Shown one piece after another: positions 41,396 through 49,861 of a stretch of DNA of 64,000 nt (positions within the stretch are counted from its first letter, which is position 1; every line of letters begins with the position of its first letter). The position numbers and the translations under genes are program-made. The DNA is from Pirellulales bacterium (lineage in GTDB: Bacteria; Planctomycetota; Planctomycetia; Pirellulales; Lacipirellulaceae). Under the pieces are notes generated by a model that saw nothing but the letters and a program-made list of their open reading frames with translations, did not search any database and was not told the origin of the DNA. The stretch is taken from positions 558,001-622,000 of the forward strand of contig JALHQZ010000002.1 in the NCBI GenBank assembly GCA_022841705.1, read 5' to 3'.

Positions 41396-42442
41396 ATGCG
41401 TTTTCGCGATAACTTTCTCCCCAGCCGGGGGGCACCCGGCGGCCACTGGCAAACGGTGGCTGGCATTTTCTTACCCTGGGATTACGAGCCGTATCGGGCG
41501 GTTCAGCATCGCGTGCGGCTGGATGATGGCGACCAGTTGGTACTGCATGATGATTGTCCTGAAGGATGGCGGCCGGGCGACCGCGTGGCGCTCATCCTGC
41601 ACGGACTGGGGGGCAGTCACGACAGCACCTATTCGAAGCGGATTCTGCCGAAACTCACTTCACGCGGGGTGCGGGTCTTTCGGCTCGACGCCCGCGGCTG
41701 CGGGGCAGGGGAGGGGTGCGCGGAACGGCTGGTGCATTGCGGCCGGTGGGCTGATGTGGCGGCGGCGGTGGAACAGATCGACGAGCTGACGATCGGCTCG
41801 CCACTGGCCGTGGTCGGTTTTTCACTCGGCGGAGCGCTGGCGCTCAACCTTGCAGCGGAGCTTGGCGAGTCCCGCTTCGGCGGTTTGGCGAGCGTGCTGG
41901 CCGTTTCACCGCCGGTGGAACTTGAAGGCGTCGCGCAGCGAATGCTGCACACCCGCATCGGCCGCGCTTACAGTCGGCACTTTACGAAGAACTTAATGCG
42001 CCAGGTCTACCGGCGACGTTCGCACAGCGTTGCCTTGGCAAACCTATCGCTGTCGCCCAAGCCGAAGTGGTTGCATGAGTTTGATGACCTGATCACCGTG
42101 CCGCTCGGCGGTTTCCGCGACACGCCCGATTACTACCGCAAAGCAAGCGTGGGGCCGCGGCTGCACCAGATTGGCCTGCCAACGCAAATCATCACCGCAG
42201 CGGATGACCCGATCATTCCGGCTGAACCGCTGCGGAGCCATCGGCTTTCATCGAGCGTAAACGTCCTGGTGACCCGCTACGGCGGGCACGTGGGTTATGT
42301 GGGCCGCAAGGGCGTGGACCCCGATCGGCGGTGGATTGATTGGCGGATCATGGAGTGGGTGCTCGGAATGCGGACGGCAGAATGCGGAGTGCGGATTAAC
42401 GAGCGTCCTAGCCGGATTGCGACGCAATCCACGGCGCGGTGA
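41396..42442 (+). CDS. YheT family alpha/beta hydrolase with repeat-encoded C-terminus
   Basis: The 348-residue protein has the YheT pattern: HWQTVAGIFLPW, VALILHGLGGSHDSTYSKRI (oxyanion HGLGG), FRLDARGCGAGEG, nucleophile elbow VVGFSLGGALALNLA, DDPIIP (acid) and TRYGGHVGYVGR (His). The true domain should end near WRIMEWVLG; the last ~22 residues (MRTAECGVRINERPSRIATQ...) are encoded by a GAATGCGGA-type word repeat and a GGATTGC-GAC-GCAATCC hairpin. YheT-type enzymes are poorly characterised esterases. Confidence 0.9.
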   Translation: MRFRDNFLPSRGAPGGHWQTVAGIFLPWDYEPYRAVQHRVRLDDGDQLVLHDDCPEGWRPGDRVALILHGLGGSHDSTYSKRILPKLTSRGVRVFRLDARGCGAGEGCAERLVHCGRWADVAAAVEQIDELTIGSPLAVVGFSLGGALALNLAAELGESRFGGLASVLAVSPPVELEGVAQRMLHTRIGRAYSRHFTKNLMRQVYRRRSHSVALANLSLSPKPKWLHEFDDLITVPLGGFRDTPDYYRKASVGPRLHQIGLPTQIITAADDPIIPAEPLRSHRLSSSVNVLVTRYGGHVGYVGRKGVDPDRRWIDWRIMEWVLGMRTAECGVRINERPSRIATQSTAR

Positions 42443-42471
42443 GTGAGGATTCTCCTTCAATGGAAAATCCT
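42363..42471. repeat. GAATGCGG word repeat plus hairpins at a gene 3' end
   Basis: GGAATGCGGACGGCAGAATG followed by CGGAGTGCGGATTA iterates the word GAATGCGGA; the same word occurs inverted at 47071-47088. GGATTGC-GAC-GCAATCC (42414-42430) and AGGATTCTCC facing GGAAAATCCT (42448-42473) follow. The first part lies inside the hydrolase coding region. Confidence 0.75.
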
Positions 42472-42494
42472 TCACCGGCGCCCGGTGGGTTGCG

Positions 42495-43385
42495 TTAGCT
42501 GTTCTCTTGTGGAATAGCGGCTCCTACGGGTTGTGGTGGGTCCTGATGCTTCTCAAACCGGCTCGCGAGATGCGCCACGCCGAGCCCCAACAGTAGCGCG
42601 AGAGACAGCTTCCACCGATCGTGATGATGGAATTGCAGTTCCGGCAGCAGGTCGCTCATCGACACGCACAAAAACATGCCAGCGGAGAATGCCAGCGCGT
42701 AGCCGATCGCGGGGCCATTGGCGCCGTGGGCGGTGAGGGCCCCGAGATAGAACAGCCCCGCGCCGATGGGGATGCAGAGCGAGAAGAGGGCGTTCACCAA
42801 GTTGCGCGTTGCCGGTGACCAGCCGCCCTTCGCCATTAGCATGCTTATGGTCATGGCGTCGAACGGTTTGTGCAGGAAGATCACCAGGAAGGTGCCGACA
42901 CCGGCGGGCCATTCGCCGGTTGGATTGTGGTACACACTGGCCGCGAGCGCCACGCCGGACATCACGCTGTGCAGCACAAGGCCCAGCGTAACGCCGCTCC
43001 AGGTAAGATCGTGCGCGTGGTCGCTGTGAACGTGGTCGTACTCGTGGCAGCCGAGGCCTTCGCCGTGGTGATGATGCTCTTTGTCGCCCGCTGCTTCCGG
43101 TACATCATGGTGGTGGAAGCAGAAAAAGCGTTCGACAAAGAACATTACCAGAAAGCCGACCAGCACCCACTGCAGCGCCGCGAGCTCGCCACTACCGCTG
43201 GCGCGGGCTTCCAGCAGGGCGTCGGGCAGCAGGTGCAACAGCGCGACGCCCAGCATCACCCCCGCCACAAAGCTGACCGCGAACTCCATCCACCGGTGCG
43301 TCAGTTTCAGCACGCTGGGCGCCATCCCGCCCAGAACCGAGGCGGCGAGGACGAGGACGCAGTAGTAAACGAGCAGGGGGGACAT
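42495..43385 (-). CDS. ZIP family metal transporter
   Basis: The 296-residue membrane protein contains ZIP motifs HSVMSGVALAASV (metal-binding helix IV) and HKPFDAMTISML (helix V), with a His-rich cytoplasmic loop (CFHHHDVPEAAGDKEHHHHG, EYDHVHSDHAHD). It probably imports or exports Zn/Mn/Fe. The ATG at 43385 is directly preceded by a CCCACT-type word repeat, with no Shine-Dalgarno visible. Confidence 0.92.
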   Translation of the reverse strand: MSPLLVYYCVLVLAASVLGGMAPSVLKLTHRWMEFAVSFVAGVMLGVALLHLLPDALLEARASGSGELAALQWVLVGFLVMFFVERFFCFHHHDVPEAAGDKEHHHHGEGLGCHEYDHVHSDHAHDLTWSGVTLGLVLHSVMSGVALAASVYHNPTGEWPAGVGTFLVIFLHKPFDAMTISMLMAKGGWSPATRNLVNALFSLCIPIGAGLFYLGALTAHGANGPAIGYALAFSAGMFLCVSMSDLLPELQFHHHDRWKLSLALLLGLGVAHLASRFEKHQDPPQPVGAAIPQENS

Positions 43386-43390
43386 GAGTG

Positions 43391-43537
43391 GAGTGGGCAG
43401 TAGGCGGTGGGCAGTAGGCAGTTGAGGATGGTCGCGATTGCAACGCGCGTCAACGGTGCCAAGTGCATTGCCGCCTTCTCGAACGCACGGCATACTCAAT
43501 CCGTCACTGCCCACTGCTCACTGCCTACCGCCCACTC
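43391..43537. repeat. GGGCAGTAGGCGGT word repeat flanking two divergent starts
   Basis: GTGGGCAGTAGGCGGTGGGC and AGTAGGCAGT (43393-43424) are answered on the other side by CACTGCCCACTGCTCACTGC and CTACCGCCCACTC (43504-43537). The arms abut the start codons of the ZIP gene (left) and dtd (right). Confidence 0.85.
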
Positions 43538-43978
43538 ATGAAAGCCGTCATCCAACGTGTTTCCGCCGCTCAGGTGGTGGTCGAAGGCGAAGTCGTGGGT
43601 CAGATTGGCCGTGGCATGCTGGTGCTGCTGGGGGTCGCGGAGGGGGATGGGCCCGAGCAAGTCGCTTGGATGGCGGAGAAGATTGCCGGACTGCGGATTT
43701 TTGACGACGACGCGGGGAAGATGAATCTCGGCCTGGCGGATGTCGGCGGCGCCATGCTGGTGGTGAGCCAGTTCACGCTGCTGGGCGATTGCCGTAAAGG
43801 CAAACGGCCAAGTTTTATTGGCGCGGCGGAGCCCGAAATCGCCGAACGACTCTACGAAGCGTTCGTCACCGCGGTGCGAGGGCAGGGGATCGAAGTTGCA
43901 ACCGGACGGTTCCGCACACACATGGCGGTGTCGCTGACGAACGACGGGCCGGTGACGATTTTGTTGGAGACTACGTAG
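43538..43978 (+). CDS. dtd: D-aminoacyl-tRNA deacylase
   Basis: The 146-residue protein has [20 protein letters not shown], the SQFTL motif ([20 protein letters not shown]) and the C-terminal [11 protein letters not shown] with the Gly-cis-Pro-like GPVT motif. Dtd removes D-amino acids and glycine from mischarged tRNA. The ATG is directly preceded by a repeat arm. The TAG stop is part of CGTAG at the start of the next repeat. Confidence 0.96.
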   Translation: MKAVIQRVSAAQVVVEGEVVGQIGRGMLVLLGVAEGDGPEQVAWMAEKIAGLRIFDDDAGKMNLGLADVGGAMLVVSQFTLLGDCRKGKRPSFIGAAEPEIAERLYEAFVTAVRGQGIEVATGRFRTHMAVSLTNDGPVTILLETT

Positions 43979-44049
43979 TCGCGTCTTCCCGAGACGCGAG
44001 CCTGGCAGACTCCTCACTCGTTCTCGCGTCTCGGAGAGACTTCGTTACG
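43975..44049. repeat. Inverted repeat family G (CGCGTCTCGG)
   Basis: CCGAGACGCGAG (43989-44000) is the exact complement of CTCGCGTCTCGG (44023-44034). The outer ends are CGTAGTCGCGTCTTC and GAGACTTCGTTACG. The left end gives the dtd stop and the right arm encodes the C-terminus of the symporter. Confidence 0.85.
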
Positions 44050-45762
44050 TGTGAGCAGTGACACCACGACCAGCGTCACAAACCCCAGCGGGATCGTCAC
44101 AATCCCTGGCTGGCTAAATGGTACCAGCGAGGTTTCCTTCGGCCAGCCGTAGACGGCGGCGTAGGTGTCGCCGCTCATCAAGATCCAGGCGAGGGAGGTG
44201 ACCATGCCGACCAGGATCGCCGCGATGATGCCTTGGCGGGTGGTCCCTTTCCAGAAGAGCAGCATCACCAGCGCGGGGAGGTTGGCGCTCGCCGCCACGC
44301 TGAAGGCCCAGCCGACGAGGTAGCTGACGTTGAGTTCCTTGAACAGGATGCCAAGCGCGATGGCGATCACGCCGACCACCAGTGACGCAAGTTTGGCGAT
44401 CCGCACTCGGTCGTGATCCCTCAGTTCGAACCCGCCGCAGCATTCCCACAAGTCATGCGTCACCGCGCCGGCGGCGGCTAGAATTAAACCGCTCACCGTG
44501 CCGAGGACCGTAGTAAAGGCGATGGCCGAAATGGCGGCGAAGAGGGGTTCGCTCAAACTGCGGGCGAGCAGGGGGGCGGCCATGTTCGAGTCTGAAACAT
44601 CGAGCGCGCCGCTGGTCATGGCGCCAAGCCCCATGTACAGCGTGAGCACGTAGAACGCCCCGATGCAAGCGATGCCGACGATAGTGCTTTTGCGCGCGGC
44701 GGCTTCATCACGCACCGTATAGTAGCGGATGAGAATGTGCGGCAGCGACGCCGTGCCGCAGAAGAGGGCAAGCATCAGCGAGAGAAAGTTGAGCTTATCG
44801 GCGAACTTCTCGCTCCGAATGCCGGCGAAGGTGGGGCTTTGGCCGGGCTGCAGCACTTGGCTGCCGGGGGTTGGTGTGGGCGTGAAGGTGGTCGTTGTCT
44901 CTCCCGATTCGCTTTTGGTTTCCTGCTTGCTCCAGAGGACCATTTCACTTTCTTCGAGGATGCGAAAGAATTCGATGGGGCCAACGGGGCCGGTCTCCTT
45001 CACGCCGCCCGGGAGATGGCTGATCGTCCCCACGCCGCGTAGTTGTCCTTGGCCTTCGCCATCGCCGAAAGGCAGACCGTTTATCAGCTTGTTGCCGCCC
45101 GCTTGCTTTACAATCGTTTGCGATTCGGTCGGCGCCGGTTGTGCGACGAAGCCGCGCTGCAGGATGAGCACGGTCAGAATCGCGCTGAACAGAACGAGCA
45201 GCGAGCCCTTGATGAACTGCACCCACGTGGTGGAAACCATCCCGGCGGTCACCACGATGGCCATTACCACGGCGCCAACAATCACCACCCCGGCCCAGTG
45301 CGGCAGGCCCAGCAGCGGTTGTACCAGTACGCCGGCACCCACCATTTGTGGGATCAAATAGAAGACGCTCACCACCAGCGTGCTCACCCCTGCGGCGAGC
45401 TTAATGCCGCGTGATTGAAAGCGGCTGTTGAGCGCATCCGCGAACGTGAACTTGCCGAGCCGCTTCATCGGCTCCGCCACGACGAAGAGCGCCACGACCC
45501 AACCGGCCAAGTAGCCGATGGAGTATAGAAACCCATCGTACCCGTAGAAGGCGATCATCCCGCAGATGCCGAGGAAAGACGCCGCCGACAAATAGTCGCC
45601 CGCGAACGCCACGCCGTTCACGAACCACGGAATCTGCCCATGCGCGGCAAAGAACCCGGCCGACGATTTTGCTTGCCGGCCCAAGTAAAAACTGAGGCCG
45701 AGCGTGAGCGCCACGAAGAGCACGAAGATGGTGATCGCCAGCGGCGAGGCGGCGTGAATCAT
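44014..45762 (-). CDS. Sodium:solute symporter, ActP (acetate permease)-like
   Basis: The 582-residue protein has about 13 helices and SSS-family motifs (FFAAHGQIPWFVNGVAFAGD, YLSAASFLG, GYLAGWVVALFVVAEPMKRL, FTFADALNSRF, ISAIAFTTVLGTVSGLILAA). A hydrophilic insertion (~ residues 225-330, including KQETKSESGETTTTFTPTPT) is longer than in E. coli ActP. AGGAGGCGA precedes the ATG, and the start overlaps the DUF485 gene's stop as ATGA. Together these form the yjcH-actP pair seen in many bacteria. The last residues (NEVSPRRENE) are encoded by a repeat arm. Confidence 0.92.
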   Translation of the reverse strand: MIHAASPLAITIFVLFVALTLGLSFYLGRQAKSSAGFFAAHGQIPWFVNGVAFAGDYLSAASFLGICGMIAFYGYDGFLYSIGYLAGWVVALFVVAEPMKRLGKFTFADALNSRFQSRGIKLAAGVSTLVVSVFYLIPQMVGAGVLVQPLLGLPHWAGVVIVGAVVMAIVVTAGMVSTTWVQFIKGSLLVLFSAILTVLILQRGFVAQPAPTESQTIVKQAGGNKLINGLPFGDGEGQGQLRGVGTISHLPGGVKETGPVGPIEFFRILEESEMVLWSKQETKSESGETTTTFTPTPTPGSQVLQPGQSPTFAGIRSEKFADKLNFLSLMLALFCGTASLPHILIRYYTVRDEAAARKSTIVGIACIGAFYVLTLYMGLGAMTSGALDVSDSNMAAPLLARSLSEPLFAAISAIAFTTVLGTVSGLILAAAGAVTHDLWECCGGFELRDHDRVRIAKLASLVVGVIAIALGILFKELNVSYLVGWAFSVAASANLPALVMLLFWKGTTRQGIIAAILVGMVTSLAWILMSGDTYAAVYGWPKETSLVPFSQPGIVTIPLGFVTLVVVSLLTRNEVSPRRENE

Positions 45763-45986
45763 GATTCGCCTCCTGACTTGATTCGGCAGAGCCACCCATA
45801 CACCAGCGCGAGTGCGAACGCGGCGAAGATGAGCGCGAAGCCGTACCAAATGGCGAGGTTTACCCCGGCTAGTGGGCGTTTTTCCATCACCTGCGGCGCG
45901 AACGCCGCGAAGCCGACGAACCCGGCGTAGAGCGCGAGGTAAATGAAGAACAGAACGAGCCCGATTCGGGCGTTTCGCGCGGGCAT
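45759..45986 (-). CDS. DUF485 family membrane protein (YjcH-like)
   Basis: The 75-residue protein has two helices (LVLFFIYLALYAGFVGFAAF and AIWYGFALIFAAFALALVYG) matching DUF485. It overlaps the symporter start by 4 bases, the standard yjcH-actP arrangement. The ATG at 45986 was chosen because the upstream in-frame segment is an AGAGCACAGAG-type word repeat. Confidence 0.88.
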   Translation of the reverse strand: MPARNARIGLVLFFIYLALYAGFVGFAAFAPQVMEKRPLAGVNLAIWYGFALIFAAFALALVYGWLCRIKSGGES

Positions 45987-46078
45987 GGGGGAAATGAAAA
46001 GAGAAAGGAGAAAGTTGAGTGCAAATGCAAGGCGACTCAGTAGCTTAACTGGCCCGGAGTTCGGTCGCCAGTCGCTTT

Positions 46079-46122
46079 CACTTCTCTCTGTATGCTCTGT
46101 GCTCTCGGTGGTAATCCTACCT
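46079..46122. repeat. Word repeat CTCTCTGTATGCTCTGTGCTCTCGGTGGT
   Basis: Iterated CTCTGT/CTCTGTG words (46083-46118). Read on the minus strand it is ACCACCGAGAGCACAGAGCA, a widespread intergenic word-repeat type. It lies between the membrane-hydrolase gene and DUF485. Confidence 0.7.
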
Positions 46123-46132
46123 TTATTCGGAA

Positions 46133-46963
46133 TCACGATCCCGCCGGGCCCCACATCTGCCTCGCCGCGTCGTACGTCGATTGATCGCCTTGCGGGCGAA
46201 ACGGTTGCTGCGGCGGCGCATAACCATTCATCGGCGCGAACGGTTGTGGCTGGCCAGCGCGAAGATCCGCCACGCGCTGGCCGAATTGATTCACCTGTTC
46301 GGCGAACTGCGGATGCCGGCTCTGCAAGTGATCTGCCACACCGGGTTCACGCCAGATCGCCACGCCCACCAGCGCGAGTTTCACATAGGTGGAAAAGTTC
46401 GCCCATGGATCATCGCTGAAGAGCTTTAGCGCGGAGCCGAACGATTTATTGAGCCGCGGGCCCATGAGGCCCACTTCAACGCTCCAGATTTCGTCGAGCA
46501 ACAAATGGCTCAGCGCGCCGAGTAATACGGCAAACGCTTTAAAGTAGCGAAGCTGCACGTTGTTCGTGCCGCACATCAGAAACGCGATGCCGGCGAAAAT
46601 CAGCAGCGCAGGGATGCTATGGAACATCCCGCGGTGGACGGTGAACTTGGTGAGCAACTCGGCGCCGATGTAGCGGATGCCCAAGTAGATGGCGACCGTT
46701 GCAAAGACGATATCATCATGCCCCAGCCCCCACTCGCGAAAGCGGTCGAGCAGTAGCATCGGCACGACCGCCGCCAAAAAGCCCAGCGACTCGCGCCGAG
46801 GGATGCCCGACTCGCTATCAATGTCCGGCAACATCCCCCCGAGCGCACACAGCGCACCGGAGACAAGCGACGTGCTCATCGGCATGCCGATCGCCAGTCC
46901 GGCAACGGCATACGCGCCGCCGAGAACTCCACTACAAGTAACGTGCGTGCGGAAGTCGGCCAT
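46133..46963 (-). CDS. Membrane-bound metal-dependent hydrolase (YdjM family)
   Basis: The 276-residue protein starts MADFRTHVTCSGVLGGAYAV and contains GALGGMLPDIDSE-type metal-binding (ALGGMLPDIDSESG), HRGMFHSIPALLIFAG and LGALSHLLLDEIW, matching DUF457/YdjM. About five helices. The C-terminus is Pro/Gln-rich. The putative metal ligands His, Asp, Asp, His are all present. The upstream side is a GGATGTGGGATGTGG-type repeat. Confidence 0.85.
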   Translation of the reverse strand: MADFRTHVTCSGVLGGAYAVAGLAIGMPMSTSLVSGALCALGGMLPDIDSESGIPRRESLGFLAAVVPMLLLDRFREWGLGHDDIVFATVAIYLGIRYIGAELLTKFTVHRGMFHSIPALLIFAGIAFLMCGTNNVQLRYFKAFAVLLGALSHLLLDEIWSVEVGLMGPRLNKSFGSALKLFSDDPWANFSTYVKLALVGVAIWREPGVADHLQSRHPQFAEQVNQFGQRVADLRAGQPQPFAPMNGYAPPQQPFRPQGDQSTYDAARQMWGPAGS

Positions 46964-46966
46964 GGA

Positions 46967-47095
46967 GGGGATGGGGGATATAGGATGTGGGATGTGGGGT
47001 CAGGAGATTAGCCGTTCGCTTCCAAATCCCAAATCCCAAATCCCAAATCCCCTTCCCCTCCGATTTCCGCATTCCGCATTTCCCCCTCGCTCGCT
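46967..47095. repeat. GGGATGTGGGATGTGG / CAAATCCCAAATCCC word repeat
   Basis: GGATGGGGGATATAGGATGT and GGGATGTGGGGTCAGGAG (46970-47008) are followed by four tandem AATCCCA units (47026-47052) and ATTTCCGCATTCCGCATTTC (47071-47090). It lies between the hydrolase start and the CvpA-like gene's leader. Confidence 0.8.
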
Positions 47096-47174
47096 ATACT
47101 TCCGCCGCCACGCTGTGCTTTCTACAGCTGGGCGGCTCGCTGCTGCGCGCCATCGACCCAAGGGCTTAACCATC

Positions 47175-47939
47175 ATGCAAACCTACGACTTCCTCATGCT
47201 GGCGGTGCTAGCGGGCCTCACGTGGTATGGCTACATGAAAGGGATGGCGTGGCAGATTGCGTATGTGGCTTCGTTCGTAGCGAGCTACTTTGTCTCCATG
47301 AATTTCGCCGACCGCCTCGCCCCGCTCTTCGGCTCGTCGGCCCCCTTCAACAAGTTTGCGGCGATGCTGGCGATGTACATCGCGTCGTCGTTTGGCATTT
47401 GGAGTGTATTCCGGCTGGTCCGCGGCATGATTGATAGCGTCAAAATGGAGGGTTTCGACCACCAAATGGGCGCCCTTCTCGGCTTCGCCCGCGGCGTACT
47501 ATGGTGCGTGGGGATTACGTTCTTCGCCGTCACGCTGCTCCCCGGCGCTCAGAAAGAACAGATCATCGGCTCGCGCAGCGGCCACTACATTTCCGTGCTG
47601 CTGGCGAAGACCAAAAGCATCGCGCCGCCGGAAGTTGCCCAGGTGATCAACCCGTACATCGAAAAGGTGGAACGGGGCATCAGCGGGCAGGGGGGTGGAA
47701 TCGGGGAAATCGCCGCCGGCTGGCCCGGTGCAGGAAATCCTGGCGCGCCGGCCCCTACCGGCTGGCCCAACGGCTACTCGCTGCCCGCCGTTCCGCAACC
47801 GCAACAACCGCCGGCGCAGCAGCAATTCCAGTGGCCGCAAGCGCCGCCGCAACAGCCCACCAATCCGTGGCCGCAAAGCAGCGCCGCGCAACCCACTCCC
47901 GCTCAGCCTGCGAGCTGGCCACAGTGGCCGCAGCAGTAG
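47175..47939 (+). CDS. CvpA family membrane protein
   Basis: The 254-residue protein starts MQTYDFLMLAVLAGLTWYGY and has four helices in the CvpA arrangement (GMAWQIAYVASFVASYFVSM, FAAMLAMYIASSFGIWSVFR, MGALLGFARGVLWCVGITFF). A Pro/Gln/Trp-rich C-terminal tail (QPQQPPAQQQFQWPQAPPQQ) is characteristic of planctomycete versions. CvpA is linked to colicin V secretion and envelope stress. Confidence 0.88.
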   Translation: MQTYDFLMLAVLAGLTWYGYMKGMAWQIAYVASFVASYFVSMNFADRLAPLFGSSAPFNKFAAMLAMYIASSFGIWSVFRLVRGMIDSVKMEGFDHQMGALLGFARGVLWCVGITFFAVTLLPGAQKEQIIGSRSGHYISVLLAKTKSIAPPEVAQVINPYIEKVERGISGQGGGIGEIAAGWPGAGNPGAPAPTGWPNGYSLPAVPQPQQPPAQQQFQWPQAPPQQPTNPWPQSSAAQPTPAQPASWPQWPQQ

Positions 47940-48350
47940 TGGGGGAGATGATGAGTTCGTTCGCAAGAGGCGTTACCACCGTCCGCGATGCAAATGTCGC
48001 GGGAAGTGAAATAATCGCTTTCTGGGCTGAAAAACAAGCCCGAAACGAACATAACAGAGATTATCGGACGATAGTGTGAGGCGACTACCGCCGACCGATT
48101 GATTTATCGCTGGTAGTCGCCTGCTGCCTTGGCTGCCGGTTGCCAACAAGTGGGATTCCGACGTGAAGCAACCACGAAGCGCCAAGATGAGCGCCGCCGA
48201 AATTGATGCCCGGGCACCTGCCAGCAGTCGTCCGGGTAGGTTCAATAAGCTCGGAGGTGGGATGTATTTTCCGGACAACAATTGTCCGCAACACGCCTGC
48301 GAGTGTGATGGAGATCATGGGATCTAGCGGACCTGGATAGAGATCGCTGA
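47940..48350. other. Intergenic region
   Basis: No supported gene. Frames on both strands read through with Arg-rich, low-information products. Contains TAGTCGCC-type inverted words (48073-48122: GAGGCGACTACCG and TGGTAGTCGCCTGC). Confidence 0.4.
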
Positions 48351-48752
48351 ATGGCAAGTCTGAATCAGGACGATAATCCCTTCCGATCTCCGCTCGAACC
48401 GGGAAACTCAATCGAGCCGCACTTTTCGAGGCGGTTGGCGACCGGCAGCTCTTTTGGGCGATTTTCCCTACTTTGCGCTGCATCCGCGACGGCGGCCATC
48501 GCGGTTCACGGCGTGCTGATTGTGGCAGGAACTCGCGCGGGTCGAGATCCAGGAACTCCGCTTGTGAACTTTGGGATCGCACTAAGTTTAATTGCGATTC
48601 TGGTCTTGAGTTTTGGCAGCCTCGTTCTCGGGCTATTCGCGGTACTTAACATGCGGAAGCATCGGAGCCGTTTAGACTTTGCCTGCGCAGTCCTCGGAGT
48701 CTTGGTCTCGGCGATCTACTGCGGACTAATCGGGTTCGTCTTCTTATGGTAA
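48351..48752 (+). CDS. Small membrane protein with NPFRSP motif
   Basis: The 133-residue protein begins MASLNQDDNPFRSPLEPGNS, the Asn-Pro-(Phe/Tyr)-x-Ser-Pro leader that many planctomycete small membrane proteins carry, and has three helices (FSLLCAASATAAIAVHGVLI, FGIALSLIAILVLSFGSLVL, FACAVLGVLVSAIYCGLIGF). Function is unknown. Confidence 0.65.
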   Translation: MASLNQDDNPFRSPLEPGNSIEPHFSRRLATGSSFGRFSLLCAASATAAIAVHGVLIVAGTRAGRDPGTPLVNFGIALSLIAILVLSFGSLVLGLFAVLNMRKHRSRLDFACAVLGVLVSAIYCGLIGFVFLW

Positions 48753-48772
48753 CCATCGACTTCACCTACGAT

Positions 48773-48798
48773 CCCACGGGACTGTGGTCCCATGCTAC
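48773..48798. repeat. Single arm of family C repeat
   Basis: CCCACGGGACTGTGGTCCCA followed by TGCTAC is a degenerate form of the arm at 7014-7039. It lies between convergent genes. Confidence 0.7.
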
Positions 48799-48806
48799 GG
48801 TGAGAT

Positions 48807-49769
48807 TTACGCCTCGATGAACGGCCCAATCTTGCGGAACTTTTCGTAGCGTTCGGCTAAGAGCTGGTCCTTGGGTTTAGCGGACAGTTCGCGGAGGCAT
48901 TTCACCAAATACATCTTCAGCCGGGACGCCATTTGGTAATGGTCGCGGTGGGCGCCGCCGATTGGTTCTTCAATCACATCGTCCACGGCGCCGAGTTCTT
49001 TCAGATGTTTGGACGTGAGCTTGAGCGCCCGGGCCGCTTTGTCGGCGTAGTCGTGGCTCTTCCATAGGATGCCGGCGCAACCTTCGGGGCTGATCACGGA
49101 ATAGTACGCATGCTCCAAAACAGCCACGCGGTCGCCGACGCCGATCCCTAACGCGCCGCCGGAGCCACCTTCGCCGATCACCACGCAGACGATCGGCGTT
49201 TCAAGGCGCGACATTTCCAGCATGCTTTCCGCGATGACTTGGGCTTGGCCGCGCTCCTCGGCGCCGATGCCGGGATAGGCGCCGGGCGTGTCGATCAGGC
49301 AAATGATCGGCAGGCCGTACTTCGCGGCGAGCTTCATCTTGGCCATGCTTTTGCGATAGCCCTCGGGATGCGCGCAGCCGAAGAAGCACTCGGTCCGCTC
49401 CTTAAAGGTTTTGCCTTTGTGATGGCCAACCACCAGCACCTTGTACTGGTCGAGCTTGGCGAAGCCGGTGCGCAGCGCGCGGTCGTCGCCAAAAAACTTG
49501 TCGCCATGCAGTTCAACGAACTCGTCGAACACGAGTTCGACGTAGTCGGTGAACTTCGGCCGATCGGCCAGCCGGGCTACGCGGACCGTGTCCCAAGGGT
49601 CGAGCTGGCCGTAGAGCGCACGGGTCGCTTCGACAAGCTGCCGCTTGAGCGCTCGCAAATCTTCCGCTTGCTCGGCTGTCTTCTCGCTGGTTTGCTCAAG
49701 CGCGGCGATGCGCTCCTCGAGCTCAGCGAGAGGTTGTTCAAAATCAAGTTGTTGCGTGGCGCTGGGCAT
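48807..49769 (-). CDS. accA: Acetyl-CoA carboxylase carboxyltransferase subunit alpha
   Basis: The 320-residue protein matches AccA: ELEERIAALEQTSEKTAEQA (N-terminal helices), PKFTDYVELVFDEFVELHGD, VVGHHKGKTFKERTECFFGC, CLIDTPGAYPGIGAEERGQA, GGSGGALGIGVGDRVAVLEH, AYYSVISPEGCAGILWKSHD. It transfers carboxyl from biotin to acetyl-CoA in fatty-acid synthesis. The beta subunit (accD) is not nearby. Confidence 0.97.
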   Translation of the reverse strand: MPSATQQLDFEQPLAELEERIAALEQTSEKTAEQAEDLRALKRQLVEATRALYGQLDPWDTVRVARLADRPKFTDYVELVFDEFVELHGDKFFGDDRALRTGFAKLDQYKVLVVGHHKGKTFKERTECFFGCAHPEGYRKSMAKMKLAAKYGLPIICLIDTPGAYPGIGAEERGQAQVIAESMLEMSRLETPIVCVVIGEGGSGGALGIGVGDRVAVLEHAYYSVISPEGCAGILWKSHDYADKAARALKLTSKHLKELGAVDDVIEEPIGGAHRDHYQMASRLKMYLVKCLRELSAKPKDQLLAERYEKFRKIGPFIEA

Positions 49770-49796
49770 GGTTGTTGGATTAGCGAGTATGCGTTC

Positions 49797-49856
49797 GTAG
49801 CTTGGCCTCCTAGACCGAGCGAGTGAAAAGGTCGCTCGGCCTAGGAGGCCAAGCTA
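49797..49856. repeat. Inverted repeat family B (GTAGCTTGGCCTCCTAG)
   Basis: GTAGCTTGGCCTCCTAGACC... (49797-49823) faces TCGCTCGGCCTAGGAGGCCA... (49832-49856) with one or two mismatches and an 8-base loop. It lies upstream of accA and downstream of the kinase gene. Confidence 0.9.
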
Positions 49857-49861
49857 GGGTC

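Noticed and set aside
45987..46154. N-terminal extension of the DUF485 protein
   Set aside because: It is encoded by an AGAGCACAGAG word repeat (TTESTEHTERSESDW) and lies before the family's normal start.
46970..47095. Tandem AATCCCA units considered as a CRISPR or minisatellite
   Set aside because: Units are 7-8 bases, there are no spacers and no cas genes; better described as a word repeat.
48085..48582. 165-codon minus-strand frame opposite the NPFRSP membrane protein
   Set aside because: Its translation lacks helices or domains while the plus frame has three clear membrane helices and the NPFRSP leader.
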